64,000 nt of DNA from Ectopseudomonas chengduensis (GCF_015712065.1 NZ_JACFYZ010000009.1:62001-126000); one strand, 5' to 3'. Numbered from the stretch's first letter, positions 26,166 to 35,372 are shown. The notes: generated from the sequence alone by a model not told the origin. A program made the numbers and translations.

Positions 26166-27119
26166 ATGAAGAACAATAAAACCCTGCTCGCCCTCTGCCT
26201 CGGTACCGGCCTGCTCGCCAGCGGCCAGACCCAGGCTTTCTGGTTCGGTTCATCCGGCTACACCCAGACCAAGTACCCGATCGTCCTCGGCCACGGCATG
26301 CTCGGCTTCGACAGCATCCTCGGCGTCGATTACTGGTATGGCATCCCGGCGGCACTGCGCCGTGACGGTGCCAGTGTCTACGTCACCGAAGTCAGCCAGT
26401 TGGACACCTCCGAAGCCCGTGGCGAGCAATTGCTGCAGCAGGTCGAGGACATCGTCGCCATCAGCGGCAAAGGCAAGGTCAACCTGATCGGCCACAGCCA
26501 TGGCGGCCCAACCACCCGCTACGTCGCCGCCGTGCGCCCGGATCTGGTGGCATCGGTCACCAGCGTCGGTGCACCGCACAAGGGTTCGGCCACCGCCGAC
26601 TTCCTCAAGGGCATCAGCGATGGCCCGGCCGGTCCGGTCGCCACCCCGCTGCTGGTTGGCATCGTCAACGGCCTGGGGACGCTGATCAACTTCCTCTCCG
26701 GCAGTTCCAGCACCACCCCGCAGAATGCGCTGGGCTCGCTGGAGTCGCTCAACAGCGAGGGCGCAGCACGCTTCAATGCCAAGTTCCCACAAGGCATACC
26801 CACCAGCGCCTGCGGCGAAGGTGCCTACAGCGTCAACGGCGTGCGCTACTACTCCTGGAGCGGTACCAGCCCGCTGACCAACCTGCTCGACCCGAGCGAC
26901 CTGCTGATGGGCGCCTCCTCACTGACCTTCGGTAACGAAGCCAATGACGGTCTGGTCGGCCGCTGCAGCTCGCGCATGGGCCAGGTGATTCGCGACAATT
27001 ACCGAATGAACCATCTCGACGAGGTCAACCAGACCCTGGGCCTGACCAGCCTGTTCGAGACCGACCCGGTGACCGTCTACCGCCAGCACGCCAACCGCCT
27101 GAAGAACGCCGGGCTCTGA
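26166..27119 (+). CDS. lipA: Secreted triacylglycerol lipase, family I.1
   Basis: 317 residues. Sec signal peptide about 1-24 (ends TQA). Mature enzyme has the alpha/beta-hydrolase features of Pseudomonas family I.1: oxyanion region VLGHGMLGFD, nucleophile elbow GHSHGG (Ser111), Asp261 in NEANDGLVG and His283 in MNHLDEVNQ. Cys216 and Cys267 match the family disulfide; the NEAND-DEV region carries calcium ligands. It hydrolyses long-chain triglycerides and is exported through the periplasm by the type II system after folding by the Lif chaperone encoded next. Confidence 0.96.
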   Translation: MKNNKTLLALCLGTGLLASGQTQAFWFGSSGYTQTKYPIVLGHGMLGFDSILGVDYWYGIPAALRRDGASVYVTEVSQLDTSEARGEQLLQQVEDIVAISGKGKVNLIGHSHGGPTTRYVAAVRPDLVASVTSVGAPHKGSATADFLKGISDGPAGPVATPLLVGIVNGLGTLINFLSGSSSTTPQNALGSLESLNSEGAARFNAKFPQGIPTSACGEGAYSVNGVRYYSWSGTSPLTNLLDPSDLLMGASSLTFGNEANDGLVGRCSSRMGQVIRDNYRMNHLDEVNQTLGLTSLFETDPVTVYRQHANRLKNAGL

Positions 27120-27130
27120 ACTGCTGCGCT

Positions 27131-27200
27131 TCGTAGGCTGCGCCGTGCGCACCGGATGCTGGGAACGTCGGCATTTCGGTGCGCGCGGCGCACCCTGCGA
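27131..27200. repeat. Imperfect REP-like inverted repeat between lipA and lif
   Basis: Arms at 27131-27154 and 27177-27200 match at 21 of 24 positions as inverted copies (start TCGTAGGCTGCGCCGTGCGC), with a 22-base loop. It is placed between two genes of one expected operon, so the hairpin may reduce lif expression relative to lipA or protect the lipA mRNA 3' end. Confidence 0.75.
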
Positions 27201-27246
27201 GGTACCAGCGCTGAGCAATGGTTCGAACGCCTTACTGGAACCTGCC

Positions 27247-28278
27247 GTGAAGAAAACCCTGTTCGCCCTGCCTTTATTGATCATTGCCGGCCTGGCGTTG
27301 ATGCTTTACCTGCAACCCGGACACCAACCGACCCAATTCACGCCTCCCGCCGCCACTGCCAAGGCTACGCAGCCCGAACCTGCGCCGGCTGCAGAGGCCT
27401 TAACACCGCCCAACCAAGATACGCAGAAGAAGGCCACGACGCTGGCCCTGCCCAGCTCCTTCGTCGGCACCGAAGTCGACGGCAGCTTTCGCGTGGACGC
27501 TGCCGGCAATCTGATCATCAGCGAAGACATCCGCCGGATCTTCGATTACTTCCTCGCCAGCATCGGCGAGGAAAGCCTGGATGCCAGCGTGTCACGTCTG
27601 CGCAACTACATCGACAGCCAATTGCAGGAACCTGCACGGGCCCGCGCGCAAGCACTGCTGGAGCAATACCTGAGCTACAAGCGTGAGCTGGTGCTGCTGG
27701 AGCGCGACCTGCCGCAATTGGCCAGCCTGGATGCCATGCGCCAGCGCGAGACCGCCGTGCAGGCCCTGCGCGCAAGACTGTTCGACAGCGAAACCCACCA
27801 GGCCTTCTTCGCCCGCGAGGAAGGCTACAACCGCTTCACCCTGGAGCGCCTGGCCATCCAGCACGACAGCACAATGAGCGCAGAGGAGAAAGGCGTTGCC
27901 GTCGACCGCCTGCGCGCATCCCTGCCTGAAGAGCTGCAGGACGCCGTACTGCCGCAACTGCAGCAGGAACTGCGGCAGCACACCGCGCGCCTGCAGGCCG
28001 AAGGCGCCAGCGCGGCGCAGATCCGCCAGATGCGTCAGCAGTTGGTAGGCGCCGAAGCCACCACGCGCCTGGAGGCGCTGGATAGCCAACGACAGAGTTG
28101 GCAGCGGCGTCTGGATGACTACATCACCGCCAAGACGAAGATTCAGGTCAATGAGGGACTCAGCAGTGGCGACAAGCGCGCGGCGATCGAGGCGCTGGCT
28201 GCAGAACGTTTCGATGAGCGTGAACGCCTGCGCCTCGACGCCGCTGAGCAATTGGCGGCGGCCAACAAGAAGCAGTAG
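27247..28278 (+). CDS. lif: Lipase-specific foldase (Lif)
   Basis: 343 residues from a GTG at 27247, chosen because it begins the membrane anchor (MKKTLFALPLLII...) and gives the usual Lif length; the frame is open upstream but without family similarity. One N-terminal helix (about 4-22) anchors it in the inner membrane, a Pro/Ala-rich linker (about 25-75) follows, and the periplasmic domain carries the Lif signature RRIFDYFLAS at residues 96-105. The rest is helical and wraps the lipase. It folds LipA in the periplasm. Confidence 0.93.
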   Translation: MKKTLFALPLLIIAGLALMLYLQPGHQPTQFTPPAATAKATQPEPAPAAEALTPPNQDTQKKATTLALPSSFVGTEVDGSFRVDAAGNLIISEDIRRIFDYFLASIGEESLDASVSRLRNYIDSQLQEPARARAQALLEQYLSYKRELVLLERDLPQLASLDAMRQRETAVQALRARLFDSETHQAFFAREEGYNRFTLERLAIQHDSTMSAEEKGVAVDRLRASLPEELQDAVLPQLQQELRQHTARLQAEGASAAQIRQMRQQLVGAEATTRLEALDSQRQSWQRRLDDYITAKTKIQVNEGLSSGDKRAAIEALAAERFDERERLRLDAAEQLAAANKKQ

Positions 28279-28281
28279 ATC

Positions 28282-29301
28282 TCAGGCGCTGTCGCGCATC
28301 ACCAGCTCGAAGCCAACGTCGATGCAATGCTGCTCCGGCGTTTCGCCACGCATCAGCGCCAGCAGCATGTTCGCCGCCAGCTCACCGACACGACCACGGG
28401 TGGTACGCACGGTACTCAAGGCCGGATGCATCCAGGCTGCCGCTGGCAAATCGTTGAAACCGGCGATGGCCAGGCGTCCCGGCACGTCCAGGCCCAGTTG
28501 ACGCGCGCGGAACAGCGCGCCCATGGCCAGGTCGTCGTTGTTGAAGAACACCGCATCGATCTGCGGCTGCTGCGCCAGCAGGCGATCGAGCAACTCGGCG
28601 CCCAAGCCGATGGATGACAACTGCGGTGTCAGCAATTCCAGCGCCGGATCATGTCGATTGAGGTAGCGCATCACCTGACGGTAGCCTTCTGCACGCTGCA
28701 GGGTGCGTGGGTCAAGCTGCGCTGCGGCGAAGGCGATATGGCGGTAACCACGCTGCACCAGGGCACGGGTCATGGCAGCGCCGGCTTCGACCTGAGAGAA
28801 GCCAACGCAGTAATCCTCCGGCTCCTCGCTCAGCTCCATCAACGTCACCAATGGGCAACTGCTGGCGCCGAGGATTTCGCGCGCCGCGTCGCTGCGCTCG
28901 AAACCCGTAAGCAGCAAGCCAGCTGGCTGGTGCGCCAGATAGGAACGCAACAGACGCTCATCCTCCTCGACCCGGTAGTGACTGACGCCGATCATCATTT
29001 CGAAGCCGGCCGGCATCAGCACCCGCTGGATGGCCTCCACGGTATCAACGAACACCGAGTTCGACAGCGACGGGATCACCACAGCCACGAGGTTCGAGCG
29101 TGAACTGGCCAATGCCCGCGCTGCCGGGTTGGGCACGTAACCCAGCGCCTGGGCCGCGCGCATCACCTGCTCGCGCAACGCATCAGACACCCGCCCCGGT
29201 TGCGACAGCGCGCGCGAAGCGGACATCAACGAGCAGCCCGCGGCCTTGGCCACGTCGGACAAGGTGACACGTTCTGCGGACCGGCGACGGCGTTGGCTCA
29301 T
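28282..29301 (-). CDS. gntR: LacI-family regulator, probably gluconate regulator GntR
   Basis: 339 residues from ATG 29301 with GGAGG just upstream. The N-terminal LacI helix-turn-helix reads VTLSDVAKAAGCSLMSASRALSQPGRVS, followed by the hinge NPAARALASSRSNLVAVVIPSLSN and a periplasmic-binding-type effector domain. Overall features match GntR of gluconate operons. It lies downstream of, and on the same strand as, dctP and the kinase-TRAP genes and probably represses them, with gluconate or phosphogluconate releasing repression. The 177-base gap before it allows its own promoter. Confidence 0.85.
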   Translation of the reverse strand: MSQRRRRSAERVTLSDVAKAAGCSLMSASRALSQPGRVSDALREQVMRAAQALGYVPNPAARALASSRSNLVAVVIPSLSNSVFVDTVEAIQRVLMPAGFEMMIGVSHYRVEEDERLLRSYLAHQPAGLLLTGFERSDAAREILGASSCPLVTLMELSEEPEDYCVGFSQVEAGAAMTRALVQRGYRHIAFAAAQLDPRTLQRAEGYRQVMRYLNRHDPALELLTPQLSSIGLGAELLDRLLAQQPQIDAVFFNNDDLAMGALFRARQLGLDVPGRLAIAGFNDLPAAAWMHPALSTVRTTRGRVGELAANMLLALMRGETPEQHCIDVGFELVMRDSA

Positions 29302-29478
29302 AGCGCCTCCAATGATTTCAGCGGCCGATTCTACCAGCCCCGCCGGGGAATAAAGCGCGGGACACGCCGCCCGGGGTAACGCCACCATGCAAGGAGCGAT
29401 ACCACCTGCGTGCCCCGCGAAACTGCGAACCTGCCCAGAATCAGCGGCGCACTGGCCTAGCCGATCCTGGGCAAGCCC

Positions 29479-30492
29479 TTATAGAGCGGCCTTTTCGGCC
29501 TCAGTCTGCACCTGATCGAACAGTTGCTGACCGACTGTGTCGACGACCTTCTGGATCGCCGGCGCGGCCTGCTCACGCATGCGCTGCACTTCGGCCGCTT
29601 CCACTTCGTTGATCTGCATACCCTTGTCTTTCAGTTCGGCCAGGGCACGGGCTGCTTCCTCGCGGGTGTCCTTACGCTCGAAGTCACGCGCCTTCTTGGC
29701 CGCCTCCAGCAGGATGTTCTGCTCGGTTTGCGACAGGCCATCCCACCAGCGCTTGGACACGGTGACGATCCACGGGCTGTACACGTGATTGGTCACGGTC
29801 AGGTACTTCTGCACCTCGTAGAACTTCGAGGAAAGAATGGTGTTGAAGGGGTTTTCCTGGCCGTCGACGGCCTTGGTCTCCAGCGCGGTGAACAGCTCGG
29901 AGAACGGCAGCGGCACGGCATTGGCGCCCATCAGTTTGAAGGTCTCGAGGAATACCGGGTTGGGCATCACGCGCAGTTTTACGCCGGAGAAGTCCTCCAG
30001 CTTGCTGATCGGCCGCGTGTTGTTGGTCAGGTTGCGGAAGCCGTTCTCCCAGTACACCAAGCCGACCAGGCCCTTCTCTTCCAGCTTGTCCATGACCTGG
30101 CGGCCCACCGGGCCGTCGAGCACGGCATCGGCCTGCTCGGCACTGCTGAACAGGAAAGGCGTGTCCCACACCGCCATTTCCTTGGTGATACCCACCAGGG
30201 TCGCGGTGGAACCGACCATCATTTCCTGCGCGCCGCCAATCAGCGCACTCTGCATCTGATCATCCGAGCCCAGGCTGGCGGCACCGAAGGTACGCACCTT
30301 GAGTTTGCCGTCGGAGGCCTTGGCCACCTCCTCGGCGAACAGCTTGGCCGCGCGGCCCTGATTGCTGTTCTCGTTGAGACCGTAGCCGAAGCGGATCATG
30401 CGCGAACGCACGTCATCGGCATGGGCGGTGAGGATGGCGAGCGGGCTGCACAGCATGGCAGCGGTGAGGATGGCGAGCAGTGGACGTTTCAT
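29479..30492 (-). CDS. dctP: TRAP transporter substrate-binding protein (DctP family)
   Basis: 337 residues. Signal peptide about 1-25 (ends AHA). A DctP fold is shown by RMIRFGYGLNENSNQG at the mature N-terminus, WENGFRNLTNNTRPI and LKVRTFGAASLGSDDQM, including the family Arg (SGVKLRVMPNPVFLE) that binds the substrate carboxylate. It delivers a sugar acid to the DctQM permease; gluconate is inferred from the linked gluconokinase and gntR. Confidence 0.92.
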   Translation of the reverse strand: MKRPLLAILTAAMLCSPLAILTAHADDVRSRMIRFGYGLNENSNQGRAAKLFAEEVAKASDGKLKVRTFGAASLGSDDQMQSALIGGAQEMMVGSTATLVGITKEMAVWDTPFLFSSAEQADAVLDGPVGRQVMDKLEEKGLVGLVYWENGFRNLTNNTRPISKLEDFSGVKLRVMPNPVFLETFKLMGANAVPLPFSELFTALETKAVDGQENPFNTILSSKFYEVQKYLTVTNHVYSPWIVTVSKRWWDGLSQTEQNILLEAAKKARDFERKDTREEAARALAELKDKGMQINEVEAAEVQRMREQAAPAIQKVVDTVGQQLFDQVQTEAEKAAL

Positions 30493-30549
30493 CGGGTCTA
30501 CCTCTTATTGTTGTGAATGATGTCGGCGCGCCAGCGCCGTCAGGTCAAC

Positions 30550-31827
30550 TCAGCGCAGCCAGGCCAGCGGCACGGTGACGATGGACGGAAACGCCACCAG
30601 CAGCGCGACGATGATCAGGTAAATCAGGAAGAACGGCATGACGCCGCGTACCAGCACCTCCATGCGCAACTTGCCGATACCGCCGACGACGTTAAGCACG
30701 GTGCCCACAGGCGGCGTGATCAGGCCGATGGAACCGATCAGCACGAACATCACGCCGAAGTACACCGGATCGACCCCAGCCTTGATCGCGATGGGCGCCA
30801 GCACTGGCGCCAGAATCAGGATGGTCGGCGTCAGGTCCAGCACCATGCCCACCGCGATCATCAGCAGCATGATCGCCAGTACCAGCAGTTTGGGGTGCTC
30901 GGCCAGCGGCCCGAGCATGGCGCCGATTTCGTCAGGCAACTGCGCCAGGGTAATCATGTAGGCCGAGACCGTGGCCGCGGCGCACAGGAACATCACCGAC
31001 GCCGTGGTGCGACTGGCACGGGTCAGGGTCTCCATCAGGTCGTTCCAGCTCAGCTCGCGGTAGAGCAAGGTGGACACGGCCAGCGCGTACATGGCGGCTA
31101 CCACGGCGGCCTCGGTGGGCGTGAAGATGCCGAAGCGCAGACCGCCAACGATGATCACCGGCAGCATCAGGGCAGCGGCGCCGTCGATCAGCACGCGGCG
31201 ACGCTCGGCAGCAGTGGCCTTGGGCGGCGTCGGTTCGGTGAAACCACGTGCAATCAGCGTCCAGGCGACAATCAGGCCGGCACCCATGATCAATCCCGGC
31301 ACCAGCCCGGCCATGAACAGCTGGCTGATGGAGGTGTTGGTGACCACGCCATAGATCACGAACGGCATCGACGGCGGAATGATCGGCGCGATGATGCCGC
31401 CAGCGGCTACTAGTCCCGCCGAGGAATGCACCGGATAACCGCGCTGACGCATCATCGGCAACAGCAAGGTGGCGAGCGCAGCAGTATCGGCCAGTGCCGA
31501 ACCGGACATGCTGGCCAGCAGCACGGCGGCCGCAATGGCAACGTAGCCGAGGCCACCGCGCAGGTGGCCAAAGTAGGCCTGCGCCATGGCGATGATGCGC
31601 CGGGAAATGCCGCCGGCGTTCATCAGCTCGCCGGCCAGGATAAAGAACGGTACCGCCAGCAGCGGGAAGCTGTCAGCGCCGGCGAGCAGGTTCTGCGCCA
31701 GCAACTGCACGTCCCAGAAATCCAGGTACCACATCAGTACGGCCGCGGTGAGGATCAGGGCGAAGGCGATGGGCATGCCGAATGCCATGAACCCCAGCAG
31801 GGAAGAAAGAAATACCGCGACAGTCAT
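30550..31827 (-). CDS. dctM: TRAP transporter large permease subunit (DctM family)
   Basis: 425 residues, about 12 membrane segments. DctM signatures include VPFFILAGELMNAGGISRR, SGSALADTAALATLLLP and IIPPSMPFVIYGVVTN, and the C-terminal ITPPVGTVLNVVGG. It is the Na+-driven translocation subunit. Located 57 bases before dctP and 49 bases after the kinase-DctQ fusion gene, so all three form one operon. Confidence 0.94.
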   Translation of the reverse strand: MTVAVFLSSLLGFMAFGMPIAFALILTAAVLMWYLDFWDVQLLAQNLLAGADSFPLLAVPFFILAGELMNAGGISRRIIAMAQAYFGHLRGGLGYVAIAAAVLLASMSGSALADTAALATLLLPMMRQRGYPVHSSAGLVAAGGIIAPIIPPSMPFVIYGVVTNTSISQLFMAGLVPGLIMGAGLIVAWTLIARGFTEPTPPKATAAERRRVLIDGAAALMLPVIIVGGLRFGIFTPTEAAVVAAMYALAVSTLLYRELSWNDLMETLTRASRTTASVMFLCAAATVSAYMITLAQLPDEIGAMLGPLAEHPKLLVLAIMLLMIAVGMVLDLTPTILILAPVLAPIAIKAGVDPVYFGVMFVLIGSIGLITPPVGTVLNVVGGIGKLRMEVLVRGVMPFFLIYLIIVALLVAFPSIVTVPLAWLR

Positions 31828-31876
31828 CGACAGGTCCTCGCTGGGCAGTGCCCGTCTTGTTGGAATTGGGCCAGCA

Positions 31877-32998
31877 TCATTCGACGTGCGCTTGAGTCAG
31901 CGTCGCCTGCGGCGTACGCCGCCAGAGGTTGACCAACTGCACCACCGCCAGAATCGCCAGCACCAGCATGCTCGCCAGCACCGGCAGCATCGCCAGCACC
32001 ACCGGATAACCGACCACGGTACTGACGTTGCCCCAGCCGAACTGCACCTGATTCCAGGCGCCCAAGGCCGAGAGCAGGCTCGCTCCTGCCACGAGAATCC
32101 AGCTCAGCGAATCCACCAGTCGCTGCGCCAGCAGCGGGAAGCGGTCACGAATCATGCGGAAGGTCATCAGCTCGCCACGACGCATACCAGAAGCCACACC
32201 GACGAAGACCAACCAGACGAACGCCAACCGTGAAAGCTCCTCGGCGCCCGGCCAGCCGGTGCCGAAGGCGTAGCGCAGCACCACGTTGGTAAACACCGCC
32301 ACCACCATGAAGGCCATCAGCACCGCCATCAGGCCATCGGTCAGGCGATCGAACATGCGCGCGATGCGACCCTCATAGATCGGTTCGGCGCCTAGCTGGG
32401 CCGCTTGGTTAGCGCTATCAATTTCGCTATCGAGCATATCCTGGGCCTGGCTCGACACGGCCTCCGTGGCTTCGCGACGAACCCAGGCCTGGATATCGGC
32501 CACCAACGCTTGCCGCGACTGCTGCGCATCGACGACTCGTACGTATGGTTCACCTGCCGGGTTTTCGAGGGTGGCGAACTGGCTGTCGACCAGCGAAGTC
32601 GGCATGAAATGTCCGGGCCGAGCACCGACACGTTGCACCGCGGTGGCGTGATCGATATTCAGATGCACGAACTGCAACCCCGGAACCGCCTGACGCAGGC
32701 GCTCGCGGTAAGCGCGCTTGAGCGCCGAGCAGGCCAGCACGAAGCATTCACCTGCGGCCTGCGCGGCCAGCATCTGCTCGCACAGTGCATCCAGCCAGTG
32801 GCGACGGTCTTCGTCGCTCAGCGGGATGCCCGCGCGCATGCGCTCTACGTTTTCGGGAGGATGGAAATGATCGGCTTCGATATGGCGCCAACCGAGTGCG
32901 GTGGCGACCGCCTGGCTGATCTCGCTCTTGCCGGAGCCACTGACCCCCATGACCACCAGGGTGGTACGGGCAGGCAATGCGCAAGGCTGCTGTTGCAT
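31877..32998 (-). CDS. Gluconokinase fused to TRAP small permease subunit (GntK-DctQ fusion)
   Basis: 373 residues from ATG 32998 (GGAG 5 bases upstream); a longer frame reaches 33070 but without kinase similarity. Residues about 10-170 are a GntK/IdnK-type gluconokinase: Walker A GVSGSGKS (18-25), RHIEADHFHPPENVERM, ACSALKRAYRERLR and GHFMPTSLVDSQFATLE. After an acidic/Gln-Ala-rich linker (about 170-205) the C-terminal half is a DctQ protein with four membrane helices (from LMAVLMAFMVVAVF to MLVLAILAVVQLV) and VWLVFVGVASGMRRGE. One chain would thus tether 6-phosphogluconate formation to the TRAP importer at the membrane. No stop or frameshift separates the halves in this sequence. Confidence 0.9.
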   Translation of the reverse strand: MQQQPCALPARTTLVVMGVSGSGKSEISQAVATALGWRHIEADHFHPPENVERMRAGIPLSDEDRRHWLDALCEQMLAAQAAGECFVLACSALKRAYRERLRQAVPGLQFVHLNIDHATAVQRVGARPGHFMPTSLVDSQFATLENPAGEPYVRVVDAQQSRQALVADIQAWVRREATEAVSSQAQDMLDSEIDSANQAAQLGAEPIYEGRIARMFDRLTDGLMAVLMAFMVVAVFTNVVLRYAFGTGWPGAEELSRLAFVWLVFVGVASGMRRGELMTFRMIRDRFPLLAQRLVDSLSWILVAGASLLSALGAWNQVQFGWGNVSTVVGYPVVLAMLPVLASMLVLAILAVVQLVNLWRRTPQATLTQAHVE

Positions 32999-33048
32999 GG
33001 GAACTCCATGGGCACCATCGAGGTGGCGCCGCTCATTGTTTGATCCGG

Positions 33049-33064
33049 ATGTTAGCGCTATCCA
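33049..33064. promoter_or_regulatory. Candidate GntR operator upstream of the kinase-TRAP operon
   Basis: ATGTTAGCGCTATCCA contains the 8-bp palindrome TAGCGCTA (33053-33060), 55 bases upstream of the fusion gene ATG. LacI-family operators are palindromes with a central CG, and as I recall a TAGCGCT core is described for the P. aeruginosa GntR site. A 12-bp match GTTAGCGCTATC recurs at 32408-32419. Confidence 0.45.
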
Positions 33065-33194
33065 AATCATCCGACAACCCTATTTCGGCAACATTTCGTA
33101 GAGCATTTCCGCTAATGGCTATCACCCAGCTCTGGTCCGCTGCTGACTGACACGTTCAATATCGCCTACCTGCCACAAGAGAGACATTTCGCTT

Positions 33195-35279
33195 ATGTAC
33201 CGGCTGAGCCCCTGCTTCTGGCTGCCCGCATTGTTCCTGCCACTGACTGCACAGGCCGAAAACGCCACCTACCAGGGCGACCCACTGGTAGTCACCGGCA
33301 GCCGTTATCAGGCCAGCGGCTGGCAACTGCCCTTCTCGGTCAACCGCATCGATGCCGAACAAGCCACCCTGGGCAAACCAGGTGTCAACCTCTCCGAAGC
33401 ACTCGGCAGCGTCCCGGGGCTGGTGGTGCAGAATCGACAAAATTATGCGCAGGACCTGCAAATATCCTCACGCGGCTTCGGCGCCCGCTCGGCCTTTGGC
33501 ATTCGTGGCATCAAGCTGCTGGCCGATGGTGTGCCGCTGTCCAACCCGGACGGCCAGGGCCAGGCGGCGACCTTCGACCTCGACACCCTGGAGCGCATCG
33601 AGGTCCTGCGTGGGCCATTCGCCAGCGTCTACGGCAGCAACTCAGGCGGGGTCATCCAGCTGTTCTCGCGCGATGGCGAAGGTGCCCCCAAGGTCGCGCT
33701 CGACACCTCCCAGGCCGCGTACGGCACCAGCCGTACCCGCGTCTCGGCCGAAGGCGGCAACGACAGAGCCGGTTTCATCATCAACCGCTCGCATTTCGAG
33801 ACAGACGGCTACCGCGACCACAGCGGCGCCATCCTCGACAAGACCTTTGCCAAGCTGACCCTGTACCCGGATGACCTCAGCAAGCTCAGCCTGAGCTTCA
33901 GTGAACTGGATCAGAACGACACCCAGGACCCGCAGGGTCTGACCTGGGATCAGGTACAGGCTGATCGGCGATCTGCCGCGCCTAGCGCCCTGGCGTTCAA
34001 CACGCGCAAAACGGTGGATCATCGTCAGCTGGCGCTCAACTACGAACGCAGCTTTGCCGTCGGCACCTGGCAAAGCACGTTGTACAGCGGCACGCGACGG
34101 GTAATTCAGTACCAGTCGATTCCTGTAGCCGCGCAGATTCCGACCTCTCAGTCCGGTGGCGTGATCGACTTCGAGCGCCGCTTCCATGGCATCGGTAATC
34201 GCTGGATCCAGTCGTTCGACCTGGGTAGCAGCCTGCTGACTGTCACCACCGGCCTGGACTACGACTATTCGCGCGATGACCGTCAGGGCTACGAGAACTT
34301 CATCGGCACCACTCTGGGCGTGAAAGGTAATCTGCGCCGCGACGAGCGTAATGAGGTCACTAGCCTGTCGCCCTACGTCCAGGCAGCCTGGCAGCTGGGC
34401 AAACTCGACCTGCAGGCTGGTCTGCGCCACAGCCAGGTAGAGTTCGACGTGGATGATCGCTTCCTGAGCAATGGCGACGACAGCGGCTCGGTCACCTACC
34501 GTGAGCTCACGCCCACTCTTGGCGCCAGTTACGCCCTGCTACCAGATCTGAATATCTATGCCAGCTGGGGCAAGGGGCTGGAGACACCGACGCTGAATGA
34601 GCTGTCCTATTCCGGCCCCGACAACAGCTTCGGCTTCGAGCTGAAACCAGCCACCAGCGAGCAAATTGAAATTGGTCTCAAGGCCCGCCTCGCACAAGCG
34701 ACCAGCCTGCAACTGGCGTTGTTCCAGATCGACACCGATGACGAGCTGGTGGTGGAGTCGGCCAACGGTGGCCGTAGTCGCTTCCAGAACGCCGCGCAGA
34801 CTCGCCGCAGGGGCCTCGAGCTGGCACTGGAAAGCCGCTTGAGCGACACCCTGCGCGCCAACCTCGCCTACACCGAGATCGATGCCACCTACAGCAAGGA
34901 TTTCACCAGCAACGGCCGCCTGATCGAAGAAGGTAACCACCTGCCCGGCATTCCCGCGCGCACGCTGTATGGTGAGCTGGCCTGGCAACCGCTGGACTGG
35001 TTCAGCACCGCCGTCGAAGGACTGTACCGCAGCCAGCTCTATGTCGAGGACAGCAATACCGCCAAGACGGCGCCCAGCCATGCGCTGTTCAACTGGCAGG
35101 CGCGCTTCGAGCAGAAGGCCGGCGCACTGACCTTCAACCAGGTGCTGCGCATCGACAACCTGCTGGATCGCGAGTACATCGGGTCGGTGATAGTCGGTGA
35201 CGGCAACGGCCGCTACTACGAACCCGGCCCGGAGCGCGCCTGGTATGTTGGCGCGGGCGTGCAGTACCAGTTCGATTGA
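33195..35279 (+). CDS. TonB-dependent outer membrane receptor
   Basis: 694 residues. Signal peptide about 1-21 (ends AQA). A TonB-box-like DPLVVTGSR lies at about 29-37, then the plug domain (LSEALGSVPGLVV, ISSRGFGARSAFGIRG, LERIEVLRGPFASVYGSNSGGVIQLFSRD), then a barrel of about 540 residues with the C-terminal NLLDREYIGSVI block. The last residue is Asp rather than the usual aromatic. Ligand unknown: candidates are a siderophore, a metal chelate or a sugar-type compound. It is divergent from the kinase-TRAP operon and separated by 196 bases that probably hold both promoters. Confidence 0.9.
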   Translation: MYRLSPCFWLPALFLPLTAQAENATYQGDPLVVTGSRYQASGWQLPFSVNRIDAEQATLGKPGVNLSEALGSVPGLVVQNRQNYAQDLQISSRGFGARSAFGIRGIKLLADGVPLSNPDGQGQAATFDLDTLERIEVLRGPFASVYGSNSGGVIQLFSRDGEGAPKVALDTSQAAYGTSRTRVSAEGGNDRAGFIINRSHFETDGYRDHSGAILDKTFAKLTLYPDDLSKLSLSFSELDQNDTQDPQGLTWDQVQADRRSAAPSALAFNTRKTVDHRQLALNYERSFAVGTWQSTLYSGTRRVIQYQSIPVAAQIPTSQSGGVIDFERRFHGIGNRWIQSFDLGSSLLTVTTGLDYDYSRDDRQGYENFIGTTLGVKGNLRRDERNEVTSLSPYVQAAWQLGKLDLQAGLRHSQVEFDVDDRFLSNGDDSGSVTYRELTPTLGASYALLPDLNIYASWGKGLETPTLNELSYSGPDNSFGFELKPATSEQIEIGLKARLAQATSLQLALFQIDTDDELVVESANGGRSRFQNAAQTRRRGLELALESRLSDTLRANLAYTEIDATYSKDFTSNGRLIEEGNHLPGIPARTLYGELAWQPLDWFSTAVEGLYRSQLYVEDSNTAKTAPSHALFNWQARFEQKAGALTFNQVLRIDNLLDREYIGSVIVGDGNGRYYEPGPERAWYVGAGVQYQFD

Positions 35280-35372
35280 GCTTGGCGAAGCATGCGCGCA
35301 TCCAATACCCGGCCCTGAGACCCCTACCCCACTTGTGGGGTAAGGCTCCAGATACGCACGCGTTCAAAAACA

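Noticed and set aside
35325..35342. Perfect 8-bp hairpin TACCCCAC-TT-GTGGGGTA
   Set aside because: Considered as an operator; it is next to a strong terminator at a gene end and is more simply part of the 3' region.
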